Of a stretch of 64,000 nucleotides of DNA, positions 1 through 10,886 are shown piece after piece. The DNA comes from Piscicola geometra (Eukaryota; Annelida; Clitellata; Hirudinida; Piscicolidae), in contig OX030965.1 of NCBI GenBank assembly GCA_943735955.1, forward strand, positions 828,501-892,500, in the 5' to 3' direction. The position numbers and the translations under genes were made by a program. A model generated the notes under the pieces. That model saw only the letters and a list, made by a program, of their open reading frames with translations, was not told the origin of the DNA and did not search any database. Position 1 is the first letter of the stretch; each line of letters starts with the position of its first letter.

Positions 1-1930
1 GCGATCTTTAATTTTTGCACAATAAATTACTTTTTAATTTTTAAAAATTGCTTTTAGCCTAAAAATTTTTGGACGGTTAGAAGACTAAAGATTGTGTTCT
101 GTTAATAAATTTCAACGAGAAAAAAGACTCGTTTTATGTATTCATTAATTTAAACATATATTCATTTACATGAATAAAAAATCAGTTAAAATCTTCAATG
201 AGCTGGTTCACAGCATCTAAAATTCTTTCTCTGGCTTGTTGAATGGTGTGGGTCATCTTATTTATAGTCTGAACCTTTTAACTCCTAGTTTTTTCTAATT
301 AATTGCATAATTTTTTCTTTATAGTCTAATTAATTAATTAGTTTTTCACTATACTCTGGCTTATATTTCTGTTTCATAATGAGTAAAGGAGCAAAGTTGT
401 TTAATAGTAACATAAAAAACCACTATAAATGCTCACTCCAACTCACATGAATCAGCATTACTTCCTTCAACTTTTGGGGCTTCTACATTATTAAAGTCAA
501 CTTAACAGAATATAATGTTTGTCGAGTTACTTGACTCTAGTGATACCCTTATTTTCTCAAGAACTGAACTAAAAGTTATAGCCTATAACTTATTTGCAAT
601 TAAATTAACTTCTTCCCTACTGAACCCAGTCTGATTTTCTCTCTCATCTGCCACTGATTCAACTTTTGGGCTTCCATGCTTTTTGAAATTATGTGTAGAA
701 TCTATAGCCCATTTAAAATTAGTAATTTGCAAATGAATAAACTTTTTCTTAAAGCTTTCTCAACTTAAAAATATATAGTTTAGTTTCGGAGTTAGAACCA
801 CGCAAGTCTTTATTAAATTTTTTCAAAAATTATAATAATTAATTAATATAATACTTTAATGAATAAATAAAATAATTCAATAAAATATTTTAGTTAATTA
901 ATTAATAAAAACAATGCAATTCATATTTAATTTAATTTATTTTATTTATAGCTAACCTTTATAGCTAAATAGCTTTGATTGGATATAGTTCTATTTATAC
1001 ATCAATAAATCCTATCAACCCGTCTTTGAATAGGGTTGATAGGATGTATATCGAATTATGTAGTGAATAATTAAACAACGTCTTTCGCGACACACCCGGA
1101 TGAATTAAACAACGCTTAAAACGCATTGGATGTACGGATTGAGTGCATCGGATGAACGAATTGAGTACATCGGATGAATTAAACAATGCGACCAAAGTTA
1201 AACTCGCTTTGCCCAGAGAAATTTCTTTATTTTGCAATTCACTTTTTGCTTCAACCATTTCCCGTGCAACCCTCTTGTAACTAGAGTCTAGTTTACAGTC
1301 AATTGAGACTAATGAGACGAAAGATTACATCTATTTTTCTCTTACTTCAACTAAGTCACTCTTAGCTTTTCATCGAGGCCTGAAGACGTATTTGATCAGA
1401 ACGTGATGGCTGAGCGCTTTGTTAACTTCGTAAAGGGTGCTATACAAATAATTAGTGATTAATTTGTGATATTCAAATTTGAGATTCAGAAAGTTAACTT
1501 AGATTAAAGCACAGCTCTACTGATTCCACCTTATATATGTACATAATAATTACAAAGCCATCATTGATTAATCGATATTTAGAAAATATTGAGTTATTTA
1601 ATTAAATAATGTATTTTAGAAAAAATATTTGTTCACAGTTAATAAATAATCGAACCATGTTAGCAATATTGTTTTGAAAAAAAGTTAGTCAAGAGCCCAA
1701 TGATCCATATTGGACACATCACAAAACCCCTCAAACTCACTCTGAATCATGAGTTGCAACTAGGGTGCACATCATGGGGCAGGCTCTTCAGGGTTGAATA
1801 CTTGCGTTCTGAGTGACCTCGAAGCTGTGTCGCTTAGACTCCACTAAAATAGTGATCTTCTTTCTTTATATGTTCATCTTAATCTTCTCGAAGTTGCATT
1901 ACACGTGCAATCCTTGCAAACGCATGTTGT
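1..1930. other. AT-rich DNA, no exon recognised
   Basis: AT-rich sequence upstream of, or in the first intron of, IDH3A. I searched it for the missing IDH3A N-terminal segment (mitochondrial leader and the IPGDGIGPE-type motif) and found neither. Around 1,030-1,200 a short motif resembling GGATGAATTAAACAA recurs imperfectly three times. Nothing else can be supported. Confidence 0.6.
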
Positions 1931-1934
1931 CAAC

Positions 1935-2181
1935 TCCTCCTCCTTCTCCACCTTCTTCTCTTCTACCTCCTCCTCCTTCTCCTCCTCCTTCTCCTCCTCC
2001 TCTTCCTCCCTCTCCTTCTTCTCCTCCTCTTCTACCTCTTTTTCCTTCTCTTCTTCTTCTTCCTCCTCCTCCTCCTTCTCCTCTTCCTTCTCCTCATCTT
2101 CTTTTTCCTCTTCCTTCTCCTCATCTTCTTTTTCCTCCTCCTCCTCCATCTTCCTCCTCCTCCTCCTCCTTCTCCTCCTCA
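1935..2181. repeat. CTC/CTT pyrimidine tract before IDH3A exon
   Basis: About 250 bases made almost only of C and T in TCC/TCT triplets, ending directly in the CAG before the first visible IDH3A exon. It acts as an exceptionally long polypyrimidine tract. The long open frames here on both strands are products of the triplet repeat, not genes. Confidence 0.85.
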
Positions 2182-2182
2182 G

Positions 2183-2284
2183 GTGCCGATCGAGTGGGAG
2201 GTGGTTGACGTGACCCCGGTGAAGGGCGCCGATGGACTGATGCACATCCCCCAAGAGGTCATCGACTCCGTGCACCGCAACAAG
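2183..2284 (+). CDS. IDH3A: IDH3A first visible exon
   Basis: 34 codons beginning VPIEWE and ending HRNK. Acceptor is the pyrimidine tract plus CAG and donor is AAG|GTTCAT. Phase 0 at both ends. It matches the PIQWEE region of animal IDH3A. Confidence 0.9.
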
Positions 2285-5200
2285 GTTCATCTCTTTTCAC
2301 ATCACCATCTCTCAGGAATCATTATCATCATCACCATCTCTCTTCAATCATTATCATCATCACCATTCCTCTTCAATCATTATCATCATCACCATCTCTC
2401 AGTGAATCATTATCATCATCACCATCTCTCAGGAATCATTATCATCATCACCATCTCTCTTGAATCATTATCATAACCTGCATTCCTTGTTTCACAACAA
2501 CCACAACAACAACAACAACCACTACAACAACAACCACAAAAACAATAACCACTACAACAACAACCACAACAACAATTACCACTACAACAACAACCACTAC
2601 AACAACAACCACAACAACAATAACCACTACAACAGCAACCACTATAGCAACAACCTCCACAACAACAACCACTATAGCAACAACCTCCACAACAACAACA
2701 TGGGGATCGGGAATGACTTAGATGGTAGACGTTGGACTTGCCACTCAAAGGTTGTCTGTTCAAATCCCTGACGAGCAATTGTTAACAGACCAAAAACTGG
2801 GGGTGTGAATTTGCGACACTGAAGAAGGTCTACAACGCCACGGTGGAGTCGGTACTCTGGTATGCTGCCGCCAGCTGAATGCCTTGGATAAGTGCTTCCA
2901 ACTTTGATCTTCTGGAAAGGGAACAGAAGAGAGCGGCAAAAATCATCGCTGGGCTAACCAGGACATGCCCCGATGAAGCAGTGTGGCGGGAGGCGGACAT
3001 TGTGCCGGCAAGGATTAAGGGTTGTATGCTGACTCTGAAAGCCTATGAGAGAACGCTGAGGCTGGATGAACACCACCCACTACGTGTGACAGCTGACAAG
3101 CATGTTCCGAATCGCTACAAGCGAAACAAAGGCTGGCGAGAGGACTCCAGAAGTCATTGGCCCAGATCACAGGCAATGAGGCCATTCGTGAACCCTTCAC
3201 TCGCATCAGACCTAAACCATGGGAGGAGACACTTGCACTTCAGCTGTGCAGTGAACTCTCAAGTGGAGCCAACAAAAAGTCTGCAAAAGAGGTGCTCCAG
3301 GCTGATGTTGAGAAAACAATTATGCTACGTAAGCAGGAAGGGGGAGTGGTCATTTACACTGATGGGTCTGTAGGCGACAACAACAAGAATGGTGGAAGTG
3401 CAGTGGTGGTTATGGAGGGTGAGGTGGTTAGTGACGTCTGGTTGGAAGCAGCAGGGGTACTTAGTACAGCCCATGATGCTGAACTCCGAGCCATCAGCTT
3501 AGCAGCAAAGTGGATCGTGGAGCACCAGCCAGGCAGAGCGACCATCTTCACCGACAGTAAAGGAAGTGTCGAAAGTCTACGGAACACAGCAAGATTCGAC
3601 GATCCGCAGCTCAGTAGGACAAAAGAGGATCTCATGAGAGCCAGCCGAAGCAATGAGTTGACAGTACAGTGGATTCCTGGACACACTGGTGCTCAAGGCA
3701 ACGAGGCGGCAGACAAAGCCGCACTCACCGCAAGCCAAGGCGAGCAACCACAGTCAGTCACATGGTCGGCAATCAAGAGTATCCTCAAAAGAAGTATGAA
3801 ACTTCCTGAGCTGTTGGATCCCAGACGAAAGCGAATCTACGGTGCCCCACTGAAAAGGGAAGATGGCACCGGTAGGCGAGCAGAGACACTTCTAGCCCAA
3901 CTACGCAGCGGCCACTGTCCAGCCACAGCGTTCTACCGAAGAAAAATCCTGAATGAAGACGCTACCTGTGAGCTGTGTGGTGAAGTGGAGACCAACCCAG
4001 ACCACTTCTGGGACTGCAAGGAGCAGCAGGAAAGAGAGAGAGGAGCTCATCCACACCGATCAATGCGATGAGGCTCTGAGAGAGAGGGGGGGGAGGTGTT
4101 CACCTACCTTCTCCGCATGAGACCGGAATGGTTCGGTCACGCGGGATAGGAACAAAGAACTAAAAGCGACAACAACAACAACTCACACACAGGTGGGTCT
4201 GAAGGGACCTCTGATGACACCGATCGGCAAGGGCCACAAGTCGTTGAACTTGGCACTGCGCAAGGAGTTCCATTTGTACGCCAACGTGAGGCCGTGTCGC
4301 TCGCTCGAGGGACACAAGACTGCCTACGACAACGTCGACCTGGTCACCATCCGAGAGAACACCGAGGGCGAGTACAGTGGCATCGAACACGAGGCTCGTG
4401 CTGTTGTGCTGCTGTGGTGGTGCTGTTGTGCTGCTGTGCTGCTGTGGTGCTGTGGTGGTGCTGTGGTGGTGCTGTGGTGGTGCTGTTGTGCTGCTGTGCT
4501 GCTGTGCTGCTGTGCTGCTGTGGTGGTGCTGCTGTGCTGCTGTGGTGGTGCTGGGGTGGTGCTGGGGTGTGGTGATATGCTGTGCTGTGCTGCTGTGCTG
4601 CTGTGGTGGTGCTGGGGTGTGGTGATATGCTGTGCTGTGCTGTTGTGCTGTGCTGTGCTGTGCTATGCTGTGGTGGTGCTGGGGTGTGGTGATATGCTGT
4701 GCTGTGCTGCTGTGCTGTGCTGCTGTGGTGGTGCTGGGGTGGTGCTGGGGTGTGGTGATATGCTTTGGTGGTGCTGGGGTGTGGTGATATGCTGTGTGGG
4801 GTGCTGTGCTGTTGTGTGCTGTGGTGCTGCTGGGGTGTGTTGTAGTGAGCTGTGTTATGGTGTTTTACGATGGTGATATGTGGTGGTGTAGTGTGGTGGT
4901 TGAAAGCTGAACGGAGTTATGAGTGGTGAAGGCTGGCACGCAGATAGTGGATGGCGTGGTGCAGAGCATCAAACTCATCACCGAGAAGGCCTCTCGCAGG
5001 GTCGCCAACTTCGCCTTCGACTTCGCCAAGAAGAACAACCGAAAGACTGTCACAGCCGTCCACAAGGCCAACATCATGTTAGTCCTGTGCTGTGGTGTGG
5101 TTGGTGAGGTGAGCTGTGGTGTGGTGTGCTGTTGTGGTATGAGCTGTCTTGTACGTGAGGACTCTTAGTTGGATGTGCATGGGCTTGCTGCAGTCTAATC

Positions 5201-8200
5201 CTCTGCTGAACTGGCACGAAGGCGCATGTCAGACGGGCTGTTCCTGCAGTGCTGCAGGGAGGCTGCGGAGAGGAACCCTGAGGTGCGCTTCAACGAGATG
5301 TACCTCGACACCACGTGTCTTAAGGTGGGTGGTGAATGGGTGGTGGATGGGTGGGTAAGTGGGTGGTTGGGTGGGTGAGTGGGATGGGTGGGGGGTTGGC
5401 TGGAGCAATACATGCACTGAATCCACCATGGCAGATGACACGAGATCCAACCAGGTTCGATATCCTCGTGATGCCCAACCTCTACGGAGACATCATCAGG
5501 TGCTTCCATCCACCCACCCCCAGCACCCCTCACCCTCCAGCACCACCCACTTCTCAGCACCACCCATCCCCAGCACCACCCACTTCTCAGCACCACCCAC
5601 TTCCAGCACCACCCACCCCCAGCACCCCCCACCCAGCACCACCCACTCCCAGCACCACCCACCCCCCAGCACCACCCACCCCCAGCACCACCCACTGCCC
5701 AGCACCACCCACCCCCCAGCACCACCCACTTCTCAGCACCACCCACCCCCAGCACCACCCACTTCTCAGCACCACCCACTCTTCAGCACCACCCACCCCT
5801 CAGCACCACCCACTTCCAGCACCACTCACTCCTCAGCACCACCCACTCCCCAGCACCACCCACCCCCCAGCACCACCCACTCCCCAGCACCACCCACCCC
5901 CCAGCACCACCCACTTCACAGCACCACCCACTCTTCAGCACCACCCACCCCCCAGCACCACCCACCCATCAGCACCACCCACTTTTCAGCACCACTCACC
6001 CCCCAGCACCACCCACCCCTCAGCACCACCCACCCCCCAGCACCACCCACCCCTCAGCACCACCCACTTCTCAGCACCACCCACTTCTCAACACCACCCA
6101 CTTCTCAGCACCACCCACTCACCAGCACCACTCACCCCCCAGCACCACCCACCCCCCAGCACCACCCACCCATCAGCACCACCCACTCCCCAGCACCACC
6201 CACTCCTCAGCACCACCCACCCCCCAGCACCATCTACTCCCCAGCACCACCCACTCCTCAGCACCACCCACTCCCCAGCACCACCCACTTCCCAGCACCA
6301 CCCACTTCTCAGCACCACCCACTTCTCAGCACCACCCACTTCTCAGCACCACCCACTCTTCAGCACCACCCACCCCCCAGCACCACCCACCCATCAGCAC
6401 CACCCACCCCCAGCACCACCCACTCCCCAGCACCACCCACTCCTCAGCACCACCCACCCCCCAGCACCATCTACTCTCCAGCACCACCCACTCCTCAGCA
6501 CCACCCATTTCCCAGCACCACCCACTTCCCAGCACCACCCACTTCTCAGCACCACCCACTTCTCAGCACCACCCACTCCCCAGCACCACCCACTGCCCAG
6601 CACCACTCACCCCCTAGCACCACCCACTCCCCAGCACCACCCACCCCTCAGCACCACCCACCCCCAGCACCACCCACTTCTCAGCACCACCCACTTCTCA
6701 GCACCACCCACTCCCCAGCACCACTCACCCCCCAGCACCACCCACCCCTCAGCACCACCCACCCCCCAGCACCACCCATCCCTCAGCACCACCCACCGCC
6801 AGCATCACCCACTTCTCAGCACCACCCACTTCTCAGCACCACCCACTTCTCAGCACCACCCACCCCTCAGCACCACCCACTCCCCAGCACCACCCACTCC
6901 CCAGCACCACCCACTCCCCAGCACCACCCACCCCCCAGCACCACCCACTCCCCAGCACCACCCACTTCTCAGCACCACCCACCCCCCAGCACCACCCACT
7001 TCTCAGCACCACCCACTTCTGAGCACCACCCACCCCCCAGCACCACCCACCCCCCAGCACCACCCACTCCCCAGCACCACCCACTTCTCAGCACCACCCA
7101 CCCCCCAGCACCACCCACTTCTCAGCACCACCCACTTCTGAGCACCACCCACCCCCCAGCACCACCCACTTCTGAGCACCACCCACTTCTGAGCACCACC
7201 CACTTCTGAGCACCACCCACTTCTGAGCACCACCCACTCCTCATCCATCACTACTACCCTCACGACAGTGACTTGTGTGCAGGCCTCATAGGCGGCTTGG
7301 GCGTCACGCCGAGTGGCAACATTGGAGAGCATGGAGCCATCTTCGAGTCGGTCTGTCCCTCCACGCACCTTTGCTTCTCCCCTCCCTCTATCCATTTACT
7401 CTCCATCTATTCTTCTTTTCCCCCCTCCCTTCCTCCATCCATCCTTCCCTCCCACCCTCCATTCACCTTTCCCTCCCACCCTCCATTCACCCTTCCCTCC
7501 CTCCCTCTCGTGCAGGTGCACGGCACAGCACCAGACATAGCGGGACAGGACAAGGCGAACCCGACTGCGCTCCTCTTGAGTGGCGTCATGATGCTGCGTC
7601 ACATGGGCCTCCTGCAGCACGCGTCCCTCATCGAGAAGGCCACCTTCGACACCATCAAGGAGGGCAAGGTGTGTCCTTCAGTGTGCTGTGCTGGGGTGTG
7701 GTGTGATGGTGGGGTGTGGTGGGTGCTGTGGTTTTGGTGTGGTGGTGTGGTCGGGCGGTAGTGGTGTGATGGTGGGGTGTGGTGTGATGGTGGGGTGTGG
7801 TGTGATGGTGGGGAGTGGTGTGATGGTGGGGTGTGGTGTGATGGTGGGGTGTGGTGTGATGGTGGGGTGTGGTGTGATGGTGGGGTGTGGTGTGATGGTG
7901 GGGTGTGGTGTGATGGTGGGGTGTGGTGGGATGGTGGGGTGTGGTGGGATTCTTGTGGGTGGTGTGGTTTCGAAGGTGGTTTGGCGGTTGTCTGATGAGA
8001 GGTGGGTGGTGTGGTAAGAGGTGGGTGGTGTGGTGGGTAGTGTGGTAAGAGGTGGGTGGTGTGGTGGGTGGTGTGGTAAGAGGTGGGTGGTGTGGTGGGT
8101 AGTGTGGTAAGAGGTGGGTGGTGTGGTGGGTGGTGTGGTAAGAGGTGGGTGGTGTGGTGGATAGTGTGGTAAGAGGTGGGTGGTGTGGTGGGTAGTGTGG

Positions 8201-9007
8201 TAAGAGGTGGGTGGTGTGGTGGGTGGTGTGGTAAGAGGTGGGTGGTGTGGTGGGTAGTGTGGTAAGAGGTGGGTGGTGTGGTGGGTAGTGTGGTAAGAGG
8301 TGGGTGGTGTGGTGGGTAGTGTGGTAAGAGGTGGGTGGTGTGGTGGGTAGTGTGGTAAGAGGTGGGTAGTGTGGTAAGAAGTGGGTGGTGTGGTGGGTGG
8401 TGTGGTAAGAGGTGGGTGTGGTGTGGTGGGTAGTGTGGTAAGAGGTGGGTGTGGTGTGGTGGGTGGTGTGGTAAGAGGTGGGTGGTGTGGTGGGTAGTAT
8501 GGTAAGAGGTGGGTGGTGTGGTGGGTGGTGTGGTAAGAGGTGGGTGGTGTGGTGGGTAGTGTGGTAAGAGGTGGGTGGTGTGGTGGGTAGTGTGGTAAGA
8601 GGGGGGTGGTGTGGTGGGTGGTGTGGTAAGAGGTGGGTGGTGTGGTAAGAGGTGGGTGGTGTGGTGGGTAGTGTGGTAAGAGGTGGGTGGTGTGGTGGGT
8701 AGTGTGGTAAGAGGTGGGTGGTGTGGTGGGTAGTGTGGTAAGAGGTGGGTGGTTTGGTGGGTAGTGTGGTAAGAGGTGGGTGGTGTGGTGGGTAGTGTGG
8801 TAAGAAGTGGGTGGTGTGGTGGGTAATGTGGTAAGAGGTGGGTGTGGTGTGGTGGGTAGTGTGGTAGGTGGATGGGTGATACCATGCGATGTGATTAATA
8901 ACGGAAGTTGCTGGGTGCCTCAGCACACGACAGGAGACCTGGGAGGCGCAGGCAAGTGTTCCGAGTACACAGACGCCATCTGCAGACGCATCCTGCAGGC
9001 CTGCTGA
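2183..9007 (+). CDS. IDH3A: Isocitrate dehydrogenase [NAD] subunit alpha, mitochondrial (5' partial)
   Basis: Catalytic subunit of the mitochondrial matrix NAD-dependent isocitrate dehydrogenase, which oxidatively decarboxylates isocitrate to 2-oxoglutarate in the citric acid cycle. Eight exons fit animal IDH3A end to end with consistent phases: 2183-2284, 4193-4393, 4944-5077, 5222-5324, 5435-5499, 7269-7350, 7516-7668, 8924-9007. Joined they give 307 residues plus TGA. Visible family motifs in order: [21 protein letters not shown] (substrate loop with the catalytic Tyr), AVHKANIM (catalytic Lys), MPNLYGDI (metal-binding Asp region), [20 protein letters not shown] and NPTALLLS. The first residue matches about residue 59 of the human protein, so the mitochondrial leader and first ~58 residues lie on exon(s) not found here. 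Introns are 110-1,908 bp and mostly tandem repeats. Donor of the second visible exon is non-canonical (GC). Identity is near certain; exon edges are inferred from GT-AG and homology. Confidence 0.95.
2295..2476. repeat. Minisatellite, CATCATCACCATCTCTC unit
   Basis: Five to six imperfect copies of a roughly 33-bp unit containing AATCATTATCATCATCACC. It starts 10 bases after the donor of the preceding IDH3A exon. Confidence 0.85.
2493..2700. repeat. CAA/CCACTA compound repeat
   Basis: Run of ACAACAACCACTACAACA-type units in IDH3A intron sequence. The related (CAA)n tails of the LINE copies in this window suggest it may descend from a retroelement tail, but that is inference. Confidence 0.8.
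2703..2790 (+). mobile_element. Possible tRNA-derived SINE head / tRNA pseudogene
   Basis: Contains an A-box-like stretch (TGACTTAGATGGTAGACG), then a possible anticodon stem-loop, then a good B-box (GTTCAAATCC) at normal tRNA spacing. The anticodon stem is only partly paired and the T arm is poor, so this is not a working tRNA. It could be a SINE head or a chance match. Confidence 0.4.
2811..4181 (+). pseudogene. RNase H-bearing non-LTR retrotransposon, 3' fragment (copy A)
   Basis: C-terminal part of a LINE ORF2 of the RNase H-carrying (I-like) group. It encodes the end of reverse transcriptase ([16 protein letters not shown]), then an RNase H domain with the expected acidic residues in YTDGS, DAELRAI and FTDSKG and the later NEAAD, then a C-terminal CxxC-H-C knuckle (CELCGE...HFWDC). 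Broken by a TGA near 2877 in place of Trp and by a 1-base deletion near 3154; two other copies here carry the extra G at that place. The 3' end runs into (CAA)n and stops about a dozen bases before IDH3A exon 4193-4393, so it lies wholly in that intron, sense to the gene. The 5' part is lost. Confidence 0.88.
4193..4393 (+). CDS. IDH3A: IDH3A exon with GC donor
   Basis: 67 codons from VGLKGP to GIEHE. The next exon starts IVDGVV, so homology (GIEHEIVDGVV in insects) fixes the end after GAG. The next bases are GCTCGT, making this a GC-AG intron candidate. The acceptor sequence is ACAACTCACACACAG, with a weak pyrimidine tract. Confidence 0.88.
4394..4875. repeat. Intronic GTGGTGCTG/CTGCTGTG repeat
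   Basis: Irregular repeat of GTGCTGCTGTGGTG units with a longer unit containing GGGGTGTGGTGATATGCT near the right end. It starts at the splice donor itself and fills most of this IDH3A intron. Confidence 0.85.
4944..5077 (+). CDS. IDH3A: IDH3A exon, KANIM segment
   Basis: 44 codons plus AT, from [10 protein letters not shown] to AVHKANI. Donor AT|GTTAGT splits the Met codon (phase 2). It carries the catalytic Lys of HKANIM. Confidence 0.9.
5222..5324 (+). CDS. IDH3A: IDH3A exon, RMSDGLF segment
   Basis: G completing the split Met codon, then 34 codons from [10 protein letters not shown] to LDTTCLK. Acceptor GAAG|GC and donor AAG|GTGGGT. Flanking introns are only 144 and 110 bp and are GT-rich. 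Confidence 0.9.
5435..5499 (+). CDS. IDH3A: IDH3A exon, MPNLYGDI segment
   Basis: 21 codons plus AG; contains [10 protein letters not shown]. Acceptor GGCAG|ATG and donor CAG|GTGCTT, phase 2. Confidence 0.9.
5514..7244. repeat. 17-bp minisatellite filling an IDH3A intron
   Basis: About 100 units of a 17-bp repeat, consensus CAGCACCACCCACTTCT with CCCCC/TCCCC variants in the last five bases. It occupies nearly all of the 1,769-bp intron. Because 17 is not a multiple of three and no unit frame holds a stop, both strands show long false open frames. Confidence 0.95.
7269..7350 (+). CDS. IDH3A: IDH3A exon, [11 protein letters not shown] segment
   Basis: T completing a Ser codon, then 27 codons DLCAGLIGG to GAIFES. 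Acceptor GACAG|TGAC and donor TCG|GTCTGT. Matches the family without gaps. Confidence 0.9.
7516..7668 (+). CDS. IDH3A: IDH3A exon, HGTAPDIAG segment
   Basis: 51 codons from [10 protein letters not shown] to TIKEGK, including the NPTALLLS helix. Acceptor TGCAG|GTG and donor AAG|GTGTGT, phase 0. Confidence 0.92.
7690..7960. repeat. 18-bp minisatellite GGTGTGGTGTGATGGTGG
   Basis: Around a dozen copies at the start of the last IDH3A intron. It begins some 20 bases after the donor. Confidence 0.9.
7995..8872. repeat. 31-bp minisatellite carrying GGTAAGAGG
   Basis: About 28 copies of a 31-bp unit made of GTGTGGTAAGAGGTGGGTGG followed by TGTGGTGGGTA. On the IDH3A sense strand each unit holds GGTAAGAG, close to a 5' splice-site consensus. 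The array ends about 50 bases before the last exon. Confidence 0.93.
8924..9007 (+). CDS. IDH3A: IDH3A last exon with stop
   Basis: 27 codons plus TGA, from [10 protein letters not shown] to ICRRILQAC. Acceptor CCTCAG|CAC. The tail matches the GDLGG...CSEFT..IC end of the family. Confidence 0.92.
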   Translation, partial: HTTGDLGGAGKCSEYTDAICRRILQAC

Positions 9008-9065
9008 AGTCCTCCTTCCTCTCGAGTTCTCCAACCTCTCCTCTTCCTCTTTGTTGCATCTTAGA

Positions 9066-9071
9066 AATAAA
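9066..9071 (+). terminator. IDH3A: IDH3A polyadenylation signal AATAAA
   Basis: AATAAA 59 bases after the stop codon, followed by a T-rich stretch (AACTTTTGTGG) as expected downstream of a cleavage site. Confidence 0.75.
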
Positions 9072-9089
9072 TTTTGAGTAAAAACTTTT

Positions 9090-9500
9090 GTGGTCATTCA
9101 GGCGTCAATGCCATTTGGTTTGGCGAGTCGTAGCGAATCTCTGAGTTCTTTCTTGGCGCGATTTCTGCTGATGCATAAACCAAACGAGATAGGGATTTAA
9201 ATCGCGATTTGGATACATTCGCGATTAGATTTGACTAAAAGGGATTTGATTCAAGAAATAGCGAGTTGATAAAAAATTGACTTTACTGAAATTTGATTTG
9301 AAAAAAAAATCTTTAATTCCAACATGAAGAAATTGTTTGAGATTATCAGCTGTTGAGATAAAAAAATATTTTAATTGGAATTTAATTAATATATTTGTAT
9401 ATAAAGGACCGTTCACATTTGTGCTAATAAAAACAATAATTGAAAGATATTCCAAAAGACTTTTAGGTCTTAATTTTATAGAAATCAAATCACAACCACA
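9090..9500. other. Intergenic AT-rich DNA
   Basis: Sequence after IDH3A with no recognisable gene or element. Confidence 0.5.
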
Positions 9501-9870
9501 GGTTACGCAACAAGCATTTTAAATTTTAATTATGTCTTCAGGAAAGAAAATTCCACGCATGCGCTAGATTTTAATTATTAAATCTTCAGCAATTATAAAA
9601 TTTAATGAAAATTCAATTATTTCATTAATTCAAGTTAGATTATTCAATTTCAAATTATACTATATTCCATAAAATGTAGCTTTAAGCATGGGTGTATCAA
9701 GGGGGGAGCAAGGGGGCAACTGCCAATTGTAATTGAATTTTTGTTTATAAAGTATTAAATTTTTAACAACTTTTGTTATTTAAGTAAATATTCACAAATA
9801 ACATAATAAAAATGAGTTATCACTAACCATTAATATATAATAAAGTATAGGTGAGAGCAGGGCAAGATGC

Positions 9871-9938
9871 GCAATCAAACAAACAATCAAATAAAGTTCT
9901 GTAGCGCTCTTCCCTCAACTTCTAGAGCGCTCAATCGG
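9871..9938 (-). repeat. CAAT-tailed GCGCT repeat (LINE/SINE 3' end)
   Basis: Reading on the minus strand: TAGAGCGCT ... AGAGCGCTACAGAACTTTAT then (TTGA/TTGT)n. Similar tails occur at 10,999, 15,247 and 21,583. Tails of this kind are 3' ends of L2/CR1-like LINEs and the SINEs they mobilise. Confidence 0.5.
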
Positions 9939-10297
9939 AGTAAGGTGCGCATAGGTGATTTTGTAAAATATAAATGCGATATAGAATTTTTAAGGTTAAC
10001 ATTTTGTCGAAAATATTAATTAATTTTATTTTAAAGCATTTTTTGATAACTTCAACACTACACCACCCAGTCTGCAGACGCCAGACGCCTAAATTTTTTT
10101 TATACATTGATGTTAGTTTGGTTAATTGTTTATTTTTCCCTTTATTTTACAATATACTTAGAATAAACTTGTATTATTTTTGAAACACGATTTTATGCTG
10201 CATCAATTACAGCAAAAATAACTTATAATTTCTCACTGAATCATCTAATTTGTAAATAAGTTTGGGACATATGCCTGCGGGGCATAGGTTGTAGGTT

Positions 10298-10482
10298 AAC
10301 TGCACGCAAAAGAAAGCACAGTGCATGTGTTAAATGCACATCTGATTTTGCAAATTTCTTCTTTTTTACAGAAAAAACGTTAATTTAGGGTTAAGGTTAG
10401 GGTTTTCAGAAAAATCGCATTTCAAGAAGAAATGTGCAAAATCAAATGTGCATTTAACACATGCTTTCTTTTGCGTGCAGTT
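10298..10482. mobile_element. Foldback element (MITE-like)
   Basis: Two arms of about 60 bp in inverted orientation, starting AACTGCACGCAAAAGAAAGC. The middle contains TTAGGGTTAAGGTTAGGG, which resembles telomere repeat but is too short to mean more. The left arm has a 5-base insertion. Confidence 0.65.
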
Positions 10483-10578
10483 CACTTATAACCGGGGCAA
10501 GACGCACTCATCTGATCTAATTAAGAAACTTTTCAATTATTTTAGGTTTTCTTGGTGCACAATTGTAATTGTTTTTTA

Positions 10579-10886
10579 ATTTTAATATCAATTAACTTAG
10601 AATATTAAATTGTAATATCAATTAACTTAGAATATTAAATTTTAATATCAATTAACTTAGAATATTAAATTGTAATATCAATTAACTTAGAATATTAAAT
10701 TGTAATATCAATTAACTTAGAATATTAAATTGTAATATCAATTAACTTAGAATATTAAATTGTAATATCAATTAACTTAGAATATTAAATTTTAATATCA
10801 ATTAACTTAGAATATTAAATTGTAATATCAATTAACTTAGAATATTAAATTTTAATATCAATTAACTTAGAATATTAAATTTTAAT
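10579..10886. repeat. 30-bp satellite, ten near-identical copies
   Basis: Unit TTAACTTAGAATATTAAATT plus GTAATATCAA, about ten copies, differing only at one T/G position. Such homogeneity points to recent amplification. Confidence 0.95.

Noticed and set aside
995..1258. 87-codon minus-strand open frame
   Set aside because: Overlaps an imperfect short repeat, no domain or splice context, not supported as a gene.
5336..7209. Two overlapping 600-residue Pro/His/Ser/Thr-rich frames
   Set aside because: They are translations of the 17-bp intron repeat of IDH3A; true exons flank the array with good splice sites.
7599..9097. Minus-strand frames of 428 and 480 residues (His/Thr/Pro-rich)
   Set aside because: Antisense reading of the 31-bp intron array and of IDH3A exons.
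10390..10412. Telomere-like TTAGGGTTAAGGTTAGGG (also TTAGGG twice near 61,650)
   Set aside because: Only two or three imperfect units, inside a foldback element; not a telomere or a clear interstitial telomeric array.
10579..10886. Regular 30-bp repeats considered as a CRISPR array
   Set aside because: Units are contiguous with no unique spacers, and the DNA is animal nuclear.
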